This document shows positions 1-7,924 of a DNA stretch of 64,000 nucleotides, piece after piece (the stretch's first letter is position 1; each line of letters opens with the position of its first letter). Origin of the DNA: Flexifilum sp963727545 (GTDB lineage Bacteria; Chloroflexota; Anaerolineae; Aggregatilineales; Phototrophicaceae); contig CAVSGS010000010.1 of NCBI GenBank assembly GCA_963727545.1, forward strand, positions 186,001 to 250,000, written 5' to 3'. The position numbers were made by a program, and so were the translations under genes. Below the pieces are notes generated by a model. It saw only the letters and a program-made list of their open reading frames with translations. It had not been told where the DNA came from and did no database searches.

Positions 1-196
1 ATCTCAGCCCTGCACATTTCGAACCGCGGTTTGGTATGGACAAACTTTTTCTCCGCTCGACGGGGTAAAGCTCACCCCGGCTCAAAGCCAACCTGAAGAA
101 CCAACTGTTGCTGCTGAGTGACAAATTGTCTTTACGCAAACGCGCCATATCGAATCGGTCATTGATCAACTCAAGACGATGGCGCACGTTAGTTAG
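1..196 (+). pseudogene. IS982-like transposase, decayed C-terminal fragment
   Basis: Codons 81-149 read LKANLKNQLLLLSDKLSLRK and onward. After one missing base near 150 the frame continues ESVIDQLKTMAHVS to TAG at 194-196. This resembles the end of IS982-family transposases, where a Lys-rich stretch and an LRKRAIIE-like motif precede a DQLK helix. The usual HTRHRS-type tail is absent, so it is both frameshifted and truncated. Positions 1-80 give only broken pieces of similar character. No terminal inverted repeat is visible because the window begins inside the element. It is probably a dead insertion-sequence remnant bordering the redox module. The family call is from remembered motif similarity only. 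Confidence 0.45.
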
Positions 197-207
197 GCAA
201 AATGAAG

Positions 208-234
208 AACCGCCGAAGGATTATTTCGGCGGTT
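208..234. terminator. Bidirectional intrinsic terminator
   Basis: A 10-bp perfect stem (AACCGCCGAA, 208-217, with TTCGGCGGTT, 225-234) encloses a 7-nt loop. On the plus strand it runs into TTT. On the minus strand it is followed by CTTCATTTT. It lies about 40 bp past the stop of the minus-strand cytochrome gene, so it probably ends that transcript and also insulates it from the transposase remnant. Confidence 0.75.
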
Positions 235-271
235 TTTCATTTCTATGCGTTGGCTTCAGGATGGAACAGCG

Positions 272-904
272 TCAGCTCCCGTACATGCCGCCGTACTTCG
301 ATACCGGCTTGCCGATCTGCTCATGCGGCGTATCGTCGCCCAGTATCCGCTGACCGGGAGCCTCATGACACTCATTGCAATAGTCGATCTGCTCACTATG
401 CGAGAGATGGCAGGTGTTGCAGGTAAATGTCCCCATACGGGTGCCATGGGGGTTGAAGTACAGGTAGTCCGTCAGCGTCGCTACATGCTCTAAGCTGATG
501 TGACACTTCGTACAGATTTGATCACCAAAATCTCGCTTCGGCAGTTCGCCGGTTTCGTCCACCTCGTAGTTGCCGGTTAGATAGTCGATCCCGGCTTTGA
601 TCTCCTCTTCCAGCGGGTAGTCGTGGCAGTCTTTGCACTCGACTCCAGCTTCTGCATGAACGTGATCGAGGTTATTCCCTTCGAGATACGAAGTCACATG
701 TGACTGCATCAGGTGGCAGGTGCCGCAGAAGTTCGGGTTGGTGTCGGACTCATGGACGACTACCGCAGTCCCAGAGGCGATGGCAACACCACTGACAAGC
801 AGAATATTGCCAATGATGCTCAACACCAGCCACTTGCGCCTTCGTGATTTCGGGTCTTTAGGTGATTTCGTCTCGTCCTGAACTTTGGATTTACGCTTGA
901 ACAT
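272..904 (-). CDS. Membrane-anchored five-haem c-type cytochrome (NapC/NrfH-like)
   Basis: Start ATG at 904 has an AGGAT ribosome site; an upstream extension to 988 lacks one. The 210-residue product has a basic N-terminus, one membrane helix (about residues 22-46) and five CXXCH haem motifs: CGTCH, CKDCH, CTKCH, CNTCH and CNECH. NapC/NirT/NrfH proteins anchor in the cytoplasmic membrane, oxidise quinol and pass electrons to an exported reductase; they usually carry four haems, so the fifth site is notable. It lies downstream of a Tat-exported flavoprotein that has no haem of its own, so it is probably that enzyme's electron donor, as in cytochrome/flavoprotein pairs for urocanate, methacrylate or Cgr1/Cgr2-type reduction. 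The quinol-oxidase role is inference. Confidence 0.85.
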   Translation of the reverse strand: MFKRKSKVQDETKSPKDPKSRRRKWLVLSIIGNILLVSGVAIASGTAVVVHESDTNPNFCGTCHLMQSHVTSYLEGNNLDHVHAEAGVECKDCHDYPLEEEIKAGIDYLTGNYEVDETGELPKRDFGDQICTKCHISLEHVATLTDYLYFNPHGTRMGTFTCNTCHLSHSEQIDYCNECHEAPGQRILGDDTPHEQIGKPVSKYGGMYGS

Positions 905-1064
905 TGAATCTATCCTGAACCAATCTCGCGTTCGTTGAGAAGACACCGGCACAACAATCTGGACAGTTGCCGGAATGTCAGATGCCACTGCAAAGCTTAA
1001 GACGTGGAAACGTCCACAAATTCACTCACTACCGGTCGTTTGAGAAATGCTCGGTTTCGTCAAT

Positions 1065-1093
1065 CCCTGCCCTCGTATTGAACGAGGGCAGGG
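1065..1093 (-). other. Intercistronic stem-loop
   Basis: A perfect 12-bp inverted repeat (CCCTGCCCTCGT, 1065-1076, with 1082-1093) has a 5-nt loop and sits between the flavoprotein and cytochrome genes. No T-run follows on the minus strand. It may stabilise the mRNA or attenuate partially rather than terminate fully. Confidence 0.6.
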
Positions 1094-1120
1094 TCGCAGG
1101 AGGAGAGAGAGAGAATATGC

Positions 1121-2768
1121 TTAGGCTTCGTTAATGGATTTGCCTGCCAAGTAGCCCCACGTTAGTGCGCGACCGTGGCTGCAACCCGGGAGCTGGATCG
1201 GGTAGTCTTGACCATACAAGCTGCCGGATACATTGCCGACCGCGTACAGACCGGGAACCGGGTTTTTGTCGTGATCCAGCACGCGCAGCTTGGTGTCCAC
1301 GTCGAGACCGCCGACAACCGTCAACAGGGCGGGACCAAACTTGAGTGCGTAGAACGGTCCCTGCTCGACCTTAGCGAAGAATTGCTCCGAGCGCTTGCCG
1401 AAGTCGACATCTTGCCCGCCGTCGACCAGTTCGTTGTACCGTGCGATTGTCGCTTGGAACGTATCCGCCGGGACGCCGATCATGCCCGCCAGTTCCTCCA
1501 GCGTGTCGGCTTTCCATGCGATTTCCCCACCTTGCAGGTAGTTGTCGATGGTGCCCTCAAAGTAGGCGGGGTCAAACTCGGAGCCGACCGCCCGGAACGA
1601 GTCCCAAAACATGCCGCCACCGGTCTCGACCGATTTGACCAGCGCATCCTGCCAGTTCGAGTTCGAACACTGAGTATGCCCACGGCGTATCCGACTGCTG
1701 CATGATCTGGAGCGATTTCGCCTGTACCCAACTATCCTCATTCATGTAGCGCTGACCGCGCACGTTGATGTAGGGATAGCAGCCGGGGGAGAACCACGAG
1801 AACGCCTGCGGGTGGATCATGGTCGGGAAGGGAGTGTCTTGGAAGGCGCCGCCTGCCCACAAACCCATCTGATGACCGTCACCGGTATTCACGCCGATCG
1901 GCGTGTAGTCCGAATGGGCGACACGAGCTGCCAACGGCGCATAAGCGTTGACCATATCGGGATTTCCGCCGATATCGCCGGTCGCCAAGATGACGCCCTT
2001 AGTCGCGTTGAAGCGCTTGTAACCGTCTTCCGTTTGCGCGATCACGCCGACAACGCGGTCGCCATCTTTGACGAGTTGGGCAGCCGGTGCCTTGAAGTAA
2101 TAGGTTACGCCCGCCTTGACGGCTTCTTCATAGCTCACTGCGGAAAGCTCGGCACCGGGGTCAAAGCCTGCCTGCGACGCCGGACCGTTGAAGAACATGT
2201 GATAGCAGGGACTCTCGGTGTAGTTGGGACCCTTGTAGTAGCCACCCCAGAGCATCCCGACGATGCCGTAGGTATCGGCTTTTTCCATCCACCAGTCGAG
2301 CGCGTTGCCGCTCTCGTTCATGAACAGCCACACTAAACTTTCTTTAGCGCGGTTGCCGCACATTTCGATCCATTCGCGGACACGTTCGTCTTTATCCATC
2401 TCGATGCCCGCTTCGCGCATCATCCGCGAGCTGAAGACACCGATGCCGCCGCCGCGCCCGACCCATGACGAAGTCTTCTCGACGACGATGACGCTTGCGC
2501 CGTTCTCGGCAGCGCTCAGCGCGGCAGCATTTCCCGCGCAGCCCGCGCCGACGACAACAACATCAGCACTGACGGTCTCGACGATCTGGGATTCAGGAAT
2601 GGGACTGGGAGCGGTTTCCCAACTTAACCCGGAAGCTCCGTTATCCTGTGCAGCCGCAATTTGCACGCCACCCATCAGGCTCGCGCCGGTCGCTGCCGCC
2701 GCTGCCATGCCGCTGCTCTTAAGAAACGCGCGCCGTGACAGACTCTTGTGTTCGTTCTCTTTACTCAT
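1121..2768 (-). pseudogene. Tat-exported FAD-dependent reductase (flavocytochrome-c/fumarate-reductase flavoprotein family), one frameshift
   Basis: Start ATG at 2768 follows AAAGGA; an in-frame ATG at 2795 is less well placed. A twin-arginine signal (SRRAFLK, then a hydrophobic Ala/Gly run) targets the folded flavoprotein outside. A GAGCAGNAAA dinucleotide-binding motif binds FAD, and the C-terminus carries GLYAVGNVSG and SHGRALTWGYLAG. The segment before the last motif resembles exported Eggerthella-type reductases rather than classical fumarate reductases, so the substrate cannot be named. There is no CXXCH. The reading frame breaks near 1662: removing one of the two Ts at 1662-1663 restores VFDSNWQDAL and a continuous protein of about 548 residues. 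The gene is either a pseudogene or carries a sequence error; conservation on both sides favours error. Confidence 0.8.
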
Positions 2769-2835
2769 GATGCTATCCTTTTTCTGCTTGTTCAAAGTCG
2801 ATTCAGCGAAAATTTGTAGGTATCAGTTCAGAACC

Positions 2836-3234
2836 TCACGCCTCTCCTTTAAGGTCCTCGTCTGGCGCCATCCTGAGTAGTGGTTCGGGAAAAGCAGTGA
2901 ACGGATCTTCAATCATCCGTATCAAGTCACTGACCTCTTGGATGACGACCTGCTCGCCGCAGTAGACGCTCACGTTGTTATCGTCAAGCTGCAGTTCGAT
3001 GATCTTGGCTTTGCCACCGGCGCGCAGGAACAGCCGTCCGTCTGGTGTGAGGCAGTTGCTCCGCCCCTTACTGATGACGAGAATGGCGTCCGGCTGCATT
3101 ATCTGAATGCAGGCGACTGCTTTCACCGGGTCTGTTTCCCAACCGACAACTTCCATGCTTGCTTCAGCGTCGAGTAAGGTCTTGATGCCTTGGCTGAACA
3201 GCGAATGGTTGGAGAAGATAAAGACTCGCGTCAT
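2836..3234 (-). CDS. Stand-alone degenerate receiver (pseudo-receiver) protein
   Basis: This 132-residue protein aligns along its first half with the receiver of the neighbouring NarL-type regulator (VFIFSNHSLFSQGIKTLL against VLLVDDHALFRQGVKSLL). The acidic pair D10/D11 is replaced by Ser8-Asn9, and the phosphoacceptor D56 aligns with Ile54, so it should not be phosphorylated in the usual way. There is no DNA-binding domain. ATG at 3234 is preferred (AGAGG upstream); a TTG at 3258 would add eight residues. It lies 67 bp before the reductase gene and after a terminator that closes the kinase-regulator unit, so it probably leads the reductase operon. A role as ligand sensor or partner of the kinase/regulator is inference. 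Confidence 0.7.
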   Translation of the reverse strand: MTRVFIFSNHSLFSQGIKTLLDAEASMEVVGWETDPVKAVACIQIMQPDAILVISKGRSNCLTPDGRLFLRAGGKAKIIELQLDDNNVSVYCGEQVVIQEVSDLIRMIEDPFTAFPEPLLRMAPDEDLKGEA

Positions 3235-3321
3235 GACTCCGGTACCTCTGTTCTCCAAGAGGATGCCATGAGCATATTCCGATTGGCGTTTGGCGGTTAG
3301 GTCAGACTGAGGGATTTTTGG

Positions 3322-3350
3322 GCAAACAAAAGAGCGATCTTTTGATCGCC
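3322..3350 (-). terminator. Intrinsic terminator after the NarL-type regulator
   Basis: On the minus strand the stem GCGATC-AAAA-GATCGC (plus 3334-3349) is followed by TCTTTTGTTTG. It is about 100 bp past the regulator stop and about 90 bp before the degenerate-receiver start, dividing the cluster into two transcription units. Confidence 0.65.
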
Positions 3351-3382
3351 CAAGTTCATCCTATTGGTGGTATTGACGAGGC

Positions 3383-3410
3383 GTGGCATCCCCCATCTGG
3401 GGGATGCCAC
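3383..3410 (-). other. Strong 12-bp stem-loop between regulator and terminator
   Basis: A perfect inverted repeat pairs GTGGCATCCCCC (3383-3394) with 3399-3410 around an ATCT loop. There is no adjacent T-tract. It lies just past the regulator stop codon and ahead of the terminator at 3322-3350, so it may protect the 3' end of the kinase-regulator mRNA. Confidence 0.6.
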
Positions 3411-3451
3411 CGTGATCTCCATCGGCGTCAAAGCGGGGAAACGACAGAATG

Positions 3452-4123
3452 CTATTCGCCCAGATACGGCGCATCGACCAGACCTTGGCTGACAGCATAA
3501 ACCGCCGCCTGAATCCGGTTCTGGAGGTGAAGTTTCGCCAAAATGTTAGTGAGGTAAGTTTTAACGGTGTTCTCCGTGATCACAAGCGCTTCGGCAATCT
3601 CTTTGTTGGTCATGCCAGTGACAAGCAGCTCGAGCACTTGGCGCTCGCGGTCGGACAATGCTTCGGGCTGCAGGTGATCGGTAGCGGAGACAGCCGGTGG
3701 GTGGTTGAACTCGGTCAGGATCTTAGCGGCAATGCTTCCGGAGAGCGGCGCTTCGCCGCGCTGCAAACCGTCGAGCATGTCGAACAATTGATAGGCTTCT
3801 AGATTTTTCAGTAGATAGCCTTGAGCGCCGTTCTTAAGCGCTTGAAAAATAGTGTCGTGATCCTCGACGACACTCAGCACGACGATCTTGACATCCGGGA
3901 ACTCCTGCTTGATCTGCCGGGTTGCTTCAAGTCCATCGCAGTGCGGCATCTCGATGTCCATCAGAATAATCTGTGGCTTGGTCGCGCGCGCTAAATCAAT
4001 TGCTTCATAGCCGTCGGCAGCGGTGCCGACGACCTCGATATTGGGGCGCGATTCGAGCAAGGATTTGACGCCCTGACGAAACAGCGCATGATCGTCTACC
4101 AGCAAAACGCGCAAATGCTCCAC
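3452..4123 (-). CDS. NarL/FixJ-type response regulator
   Basis: This 223-residue regulator has an intact receiver: acidic pair Asp10-Asp11, phosphoacceptor Asp56 in LMDIEMP, and conserved Lys106. A LuxR-type helix-turn-helix spans about residues 155-220 (LSDRERQVLELLVTGMTNKE, then TENTVKTYL). It starts 6 bp after the stop of the histidine kinase gene, so the two are co-transcribed and very likely cognate. The target is inferred to be the downstream reductase/cytochrome genes. NarL-family pairs often control anaerobic respiratory reductases, which fits the context but is not proven by sequence. Confidence 0.92.
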   Translation of the reverse strand: MEHLRVLLVDDHALFRQGVKSLLESRPNIEVVGTAADGYEAIDLARATKPQIILMDIEMPHCDGLEATRQIKQEFPDVKIVVLSVVEDHDTIFQALKNGAQGYLLKNLEAYQLFDMLDGLQRGEAPLSGSIAAKILTEFNHPPAVSATDHLQPEALSDRERQVLELLVTGMTNKEIAEALVITENTVKTYLTNILAKLHLQNRIQAAVYAVSQGLVDAPYLGE

Positions 4124-4129
4124 GTCTAA

Positions 4130-5758
4130 TTACCTCCTATCTTCCAACCGTATCCAAGCAATGACAGTGGTGCCTAGTCCCGGCGCGGTCTGCACTTCCA
4201 GCCGACCACCCAGACATTCCGCTCGCTCGCGCATGACTTGCAGCCCAACACCACCATCCTGCGTCGACTCCAGCAATTGGAGATCAAAGCCGCAGCCGTT
4301 ATCCTGAATAGCAATACGTAAGCAGTCCGAGTGACGCTCCAGTTCGACCCGGACTTCGGTCGCGTCGGCGTGCTTGCGCACGTTGGTCAGCCCTTCCTGA
4401 ATGATGCGGGTGAGTTGGACGATCGCTTCGTTCGGCAGCAGAATCGGGCGGTCATCGTGCGTGATCAACTGTGTGTCTAGTCCATAGGTGTTGCGATAGC
4501 GGTCAAGGTAGCTCCGTAGAGCGGGGATAAATGCCATTACCGAAGAACCGCCATTACGCAAACTGTAGATGGCATCGCGGGCATCGACATGCGCCTCGGC
4601 GACGAGATGTTTCATCTCGCTCAAGAATACTTGTGCCTGCTCAACTTCGCCCTGCTGGAGCAGCGTCTCGATGTGAGACGTCTGCAAATTGACAACGCTC
4701 AATGCTTGCGCCAAATTATCGTGAATTTCCCGTGCCAGCCGCTCGCGTTCCTCCAGTACCGCCATGTAGCGAATCTTGTCATACAGGCGCGCGTTCTCGA
4801 TGACCAGCGCTGCGGTTCGGGCGATGTCCCACACCAACTCGATCTGATCTCCGGTGAAGGCGCGGTATTCCGAAAACGTGCCCGTTACTGCAACCCCCAA
4901 GACACGATCGTGGGTCACTAGAGGGACCATCAGCATCGATTTGGTGTCCATCATGTTCATGACCTGCGGATCGAGGCGCGGGTCGTTATGAACGTCGTAG
5001 ACGGCGATTGGCTCTTTGCGTCGCAAGACTTCATTTAGCAGTGGATCGGCTTCAATGTCCGGATAGTTTGCCCGGAAACAAGCGTCGGTTACCTGCGGCA
5101 CCGGTACGCGACGAATACCGGCTTTGGGCGCAAGCCTGCCGTCGTCCTCGTAGGCGAGGTAGAAGTCGCAGTGATCGACCTGAGCAGCGGCAATGATCCC
5201 TTCCGCAACGTAGTGCAAGACTTCTTCAAGATCCAACGCATCCGGAGCGCACTGCCCCATTTTCAGCATCGTCACAATTCGTTCGTGCTGCTCACGCATC
5301 TGCCGGTTCATCGCCGTGCCATGGAGACTATTGAAGTGCCCGGCGATCCAACGCAGACAGGTGTCGAGTGTCGACGTCACCGCCAGTGCCGCGCCAGTAT
5401 CGGCAGCGTATACCTTGCTGATTTGAGGCAGCACCGCATCCTTGCACAACAAGAGCGCCTCGATCACCTCGCTGCTCTCGAAGCCGGAGCGCATCGTCGT
5501 CGTGCTGAGATCGCGCAGATATTCGGTTAGCTCGTCGTAGGAACCAGCGGTCAACGCGCAGGACAGCCCCTCTAGCCCGCGTTTAGTCGAGTACACCAAC
5601 TGCTCCAGCCAGAGGTCATCTGGATGAAAACTAGCGTTTTCGTAGATCAACTTCGACCAAGTGGCAGCGATTTCGCTGCGATGGTCGTCAAGTAATTCGG
5701 CTAGTTCGCTGGCTCTTTGTTCTTGGTTATTGATCCATGTTAGATCGGAAAACTGCAT
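4130..5758 (-). CDS. Cytoplasmic NarL-class (HPK7) histidine kinase with GAF domain
   Basis: The 542-residue kinase has no membrane segments. Residues about 15-150 form a helical N-terminal domain with an RsbRD-N-like look (DDHRSEIAATWSKLIYE). About 180-325 is a GAF domain, followed by a dimerisation/phosphoacceptor helix of the HisKA_3 class with ERERLAREIHDNLAQAL near 338-354, where His is the phosphorylation site. A C-terminal HATPase has an N-box-like GLTNVRKHA and DNGCGFDL. The GAF domain contains scattered Cys residues but no clear Fe-S motif. The signal is soluble and cytoplasmic, possibly a small molecule or redox cue. It is first in a unit with the NarL-type regulator. Confidence 0.9.
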   Translation of the reverse strand: MQFSDLTWINNQEQRASELAELLDDHRSEIAATWSKLIYENASFHPDDLWLEQLVYSTKRGLEGLSCALTAGSYDELTEYLRDLSTTTMRSGFESSEVIEALLLCKDAVLPQISKVYAADTGAALAVTSTLDTCLRWIAGHFNSLHGTAMNRQMREQHERIVTMLKMGQCAPDALDLEEVLHYVAEGIIAAAQVDHCDFYLAYEDDGRLAPKAGIRRVPVPQVTDACFRANYPDIEADPLLNEVLRRKEPIAVYDVHNDPRLDPQVMNMMDTKSMLMVPLVTHDRVLGVAVTGTFSEYRAFTGDQIELVWDIARTAALVIENARLYDKIRYMAVLEERERLAREIHDNLAQALSVVNLQTSHIETLLQQGEVEQAQVFLSEMKHLVAEAHVDARDAIYSLRNGGSSVMAFIPALRSYLDRYRNTYGLDTQLITHDDRPILLPNEAIVQLTRIIQEGLTNVRKHADATEVRVELERHSDCLRIAIQDNGCGFDLQLLESTQDGGVGLQVMRERAECLGGRLEVQTAPGLGTTVIAWIRLEDRR

Positions 5759-6141
5759 CGGACGGCAATCCAGTCTCTAGCCACTCCGCGAGGACATGTA
5801 GAAGTTTCACATCAATGTTCTAGTTTAGTGTAGCGGTTAAGCCGGAGCTTTCAGAAGTTCCTCTGTCACCGTAAGTGGGTTACTTGTTTCCCGGTATGTT
5901 GACGAAATGGTCGGCATAGCGGGATAGTTATCACACGCGCAATCAATGGATGGATTGTTCATCCCGTTGATGCACAAGCCTTTTCTCCCGGCTTGCGCCC
6001 TAGTTTTACTCGCTGTTTCGAGATAAACAGCCGCTATGATTATTCATCACCAGTTACACCGGCTATGTTTTACTGCTACTGGGTTGAGCAGATGGCTTAA
6101 AATAACATCCAGAACGACTTGGATTACCACTTAGAGTTGAC
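5759..6141. other. Divergent intergenic region, 383 bp
   Basis: It lies between the minus-strand kinase and the plus-strand YesM-type kinase and must hold both promoters. One weak plus-strand candidate is TTGACG at 5899-5904 with GATAGT after about 18 nt. No convincing operator, repeat or small gene was seen. Confidence 0.4.
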
Positions 6142-7914
6142 ATGCTGAATAGGATCAGTAATTACATCAATAAATCGTTTGCCCGTAGGCTGCTTTTCTT
6201 CTTCGTGCCCTACATCGTCTTGCTGCTGGTTTTGTTAACGGTTTTATCTTTTAGCAGTTTTTTCAACACGCTTAAACAGGAAAAAGAAAACAGCACAAAA
6301 ACCTTGGTCACGCAGATCCAAGACAACTTTGATTACTATTTCAGCGACATCAAGACGATGATGGCGTATATCAGCATCAACAAGGACGTTCAACAAGCGC
6401 TGACGCAAGCGACACCGTTAAATTTCCGGGATGAATATTTTCTCAACAACCGGATCGCCGACGCCATCGGCAACGTGAACGTCTTTAAAAGTTTCATCAA
6501 CGACATCATCATCATTGGTGCGAATGGCTACAAGCGCAATCTCCCGAACTATTACGCCATCAACCAGTCACTTGACCTGTACGACCGCGAGTGGCTGACA
6601 AGCTATCATCGCTCCGAAAACTCGAACTTTGATTTCACACCGCCACACCAAGCGGATTACTACGAAACCAACAGTCCAGTGCGCTGGGTTGTCTCGGCGA
6701 TCTTGCCGATGACGGTGCAGGGACGTGCAGTCGGTTTTCTTCAGGGAGACATCGACTATGAGAAGCTGCGTACCGTGCTTGATTCGGTCTACAAACAGAA
6801 TGAAATCGAGATCACGGTTGTGACATCCGACGGCGACATTGTTTTCGACCGGGACATCGACAAAGTGAATTCCCAGTTCGATCAAGATATATTCGCTCAG
6901 CTTGGCGGGACCAGCGGTTCTTTTGTCAACAGGCAGCAAGACGACAGCAGCATGATCGTCTACTTGCAATCGAGCATAACGGAATGGTATCTAATCGCCT
7001 CCATTCCCTATTCAGCACTGCTAACCCCCGGCTACGCTGTCTCCAGAACCATTCTGTTCATCATTTTGCCCATCAGTTTGCTGATCGCATTAGTGCTGTT
7101 CCTGTTTATCTCCAAGCAGATACGACAGCCTTGGAATAAACTCGCGCGCCGGATGGAGACAGCGACCGTTGCCGACCATCAACCGATGCAGATCGACTAT
7201 GGTGTCGGGGAAATCGCTGAGTTGGGGCGTAAATTCGAGACGATGCTGGCACAGAACAGCCAACTGGTGGAACAAGTCTATATAGCGGAAATCAAGAAGA
7301 AGAATGCCGAACTGCGGGCGCTGCGCGACCAGATCACGCCGCATTTTGTTTACAACTCGCTCCAAGTCGTCAAAGCAGAAGCCATTTTTTCGAAGAACAA
7401 GGAAATCAGCCAAGCCATCACGACAATCGCTAATTTGTTGCATTATTCAATGGACAACCAAACGTCGCAAGTTTCGGTTGCCGATGAAATCCACTACATT
7501 CGCGACTATCTCGACATTTATCAACGTCGCTTCATCGGAAAATTCGAGTACCAAATCGATGTCGCTGATGCCGTGATGGGTTATCAGGTTCAGAAGATGA
7601 TTCTGCAACCACTCGTGGAAAACTGCATCAAACACGGCTTTGAAGGGATAAAATCAGGCGGATGCATCGAGATTCGCGGACGGAAAGATGGGGACGGTTG
7701 CATTTTCGAGGTGAAAGACAATGGACTGGGAATCTCAGCTGAAAAGTTGATCCAACTCAAACAAGAGCTTGCCGAAGCTGACCAAACGAATATTGATGGC
7801 ATTGGGCTTTTCAACGTCCACCAGCGTGTGATCATGGTGCGCGGGGCGGCATACGGCATCCGCGAGATCGACAGCCAAGAAGGAGCGTATACACGAATCG
7901 TACTACGCACTTAG
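6142..7914 (+). CDS. YesM-type membrane sensor histidine kinase
   Basis: This 590-residue sensor has a membrane helix at about 17-42, an extracellular dCache-like sensory region to about 295, a second helix at about 300-325 and a HAMP linker. A His_kinase domain of the YesM/LytS type follows, with the phosphoacceptor in DQITPHFVYNSLQ, then an HATPase (VENCIKHGF, DNGLGIS). Family members sense extracellular plant or algal oligosaccharides, directly or via binding proteins. The response regulator follows after 10 bp, then a GH43-like hydrolase and a sugar ABC importer. This order mirrors Bacillus yesMN-type loci for rhamnogalacturonan. The ligand here is unknown but probably a uronate-containing saccharide. 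Confidence 0.92.
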   Translation: MLNRISNYINKSFARRLLFFFVPYIVLLLVLLTVLSFSSFFNTLKQEKENSTKTLVTQIQDNFDYYFSDIKTMMAYISINKDVQQALTQATPLNFRDEYFLNNRIADAIGNVNVFKSFINDIIIIGANGYKRNLPNYYAINQSLDLYDREWLTSYHRSENSNFDFTPPHQADYYETNSPVRWVVSAILPMTVQGRAVGFLQGDIDYEKLRTVLDSVYKQNEIEITVVTSDGDIVFDRDIDKVNSQFDQDIFAQLGGTSGSFVNRQQDDSSMIVYLQSSITEWYLIASIPYSALLTPGYAVSRTILFIILPISLLIALVLFLFISKQIRQPWNKLARRMETATVADHQPMQIDYGVGEIAELGRKFETMLAQNSQLVEQVYIAEIKKKNAELRALRDQITPHFVYNSLQVVKAEAIFSKNKEISQAITTIANLLHYSMDNQTSQVSVADEIHYIRDYLDIYQRRFIGKFEYQIDVADAVMGYQVQKMILQPLVENCIKHGFEGIKSGGCIEIRGRKDGDGCIFEVKDNGLGISAEKLIQLKQELAEADQTNIDGIGLFNVHQRVIMVRGAAYGIREIDSQEGAYTRIVLRT

Positions 7915-7924
7915 GAGAAAAATT

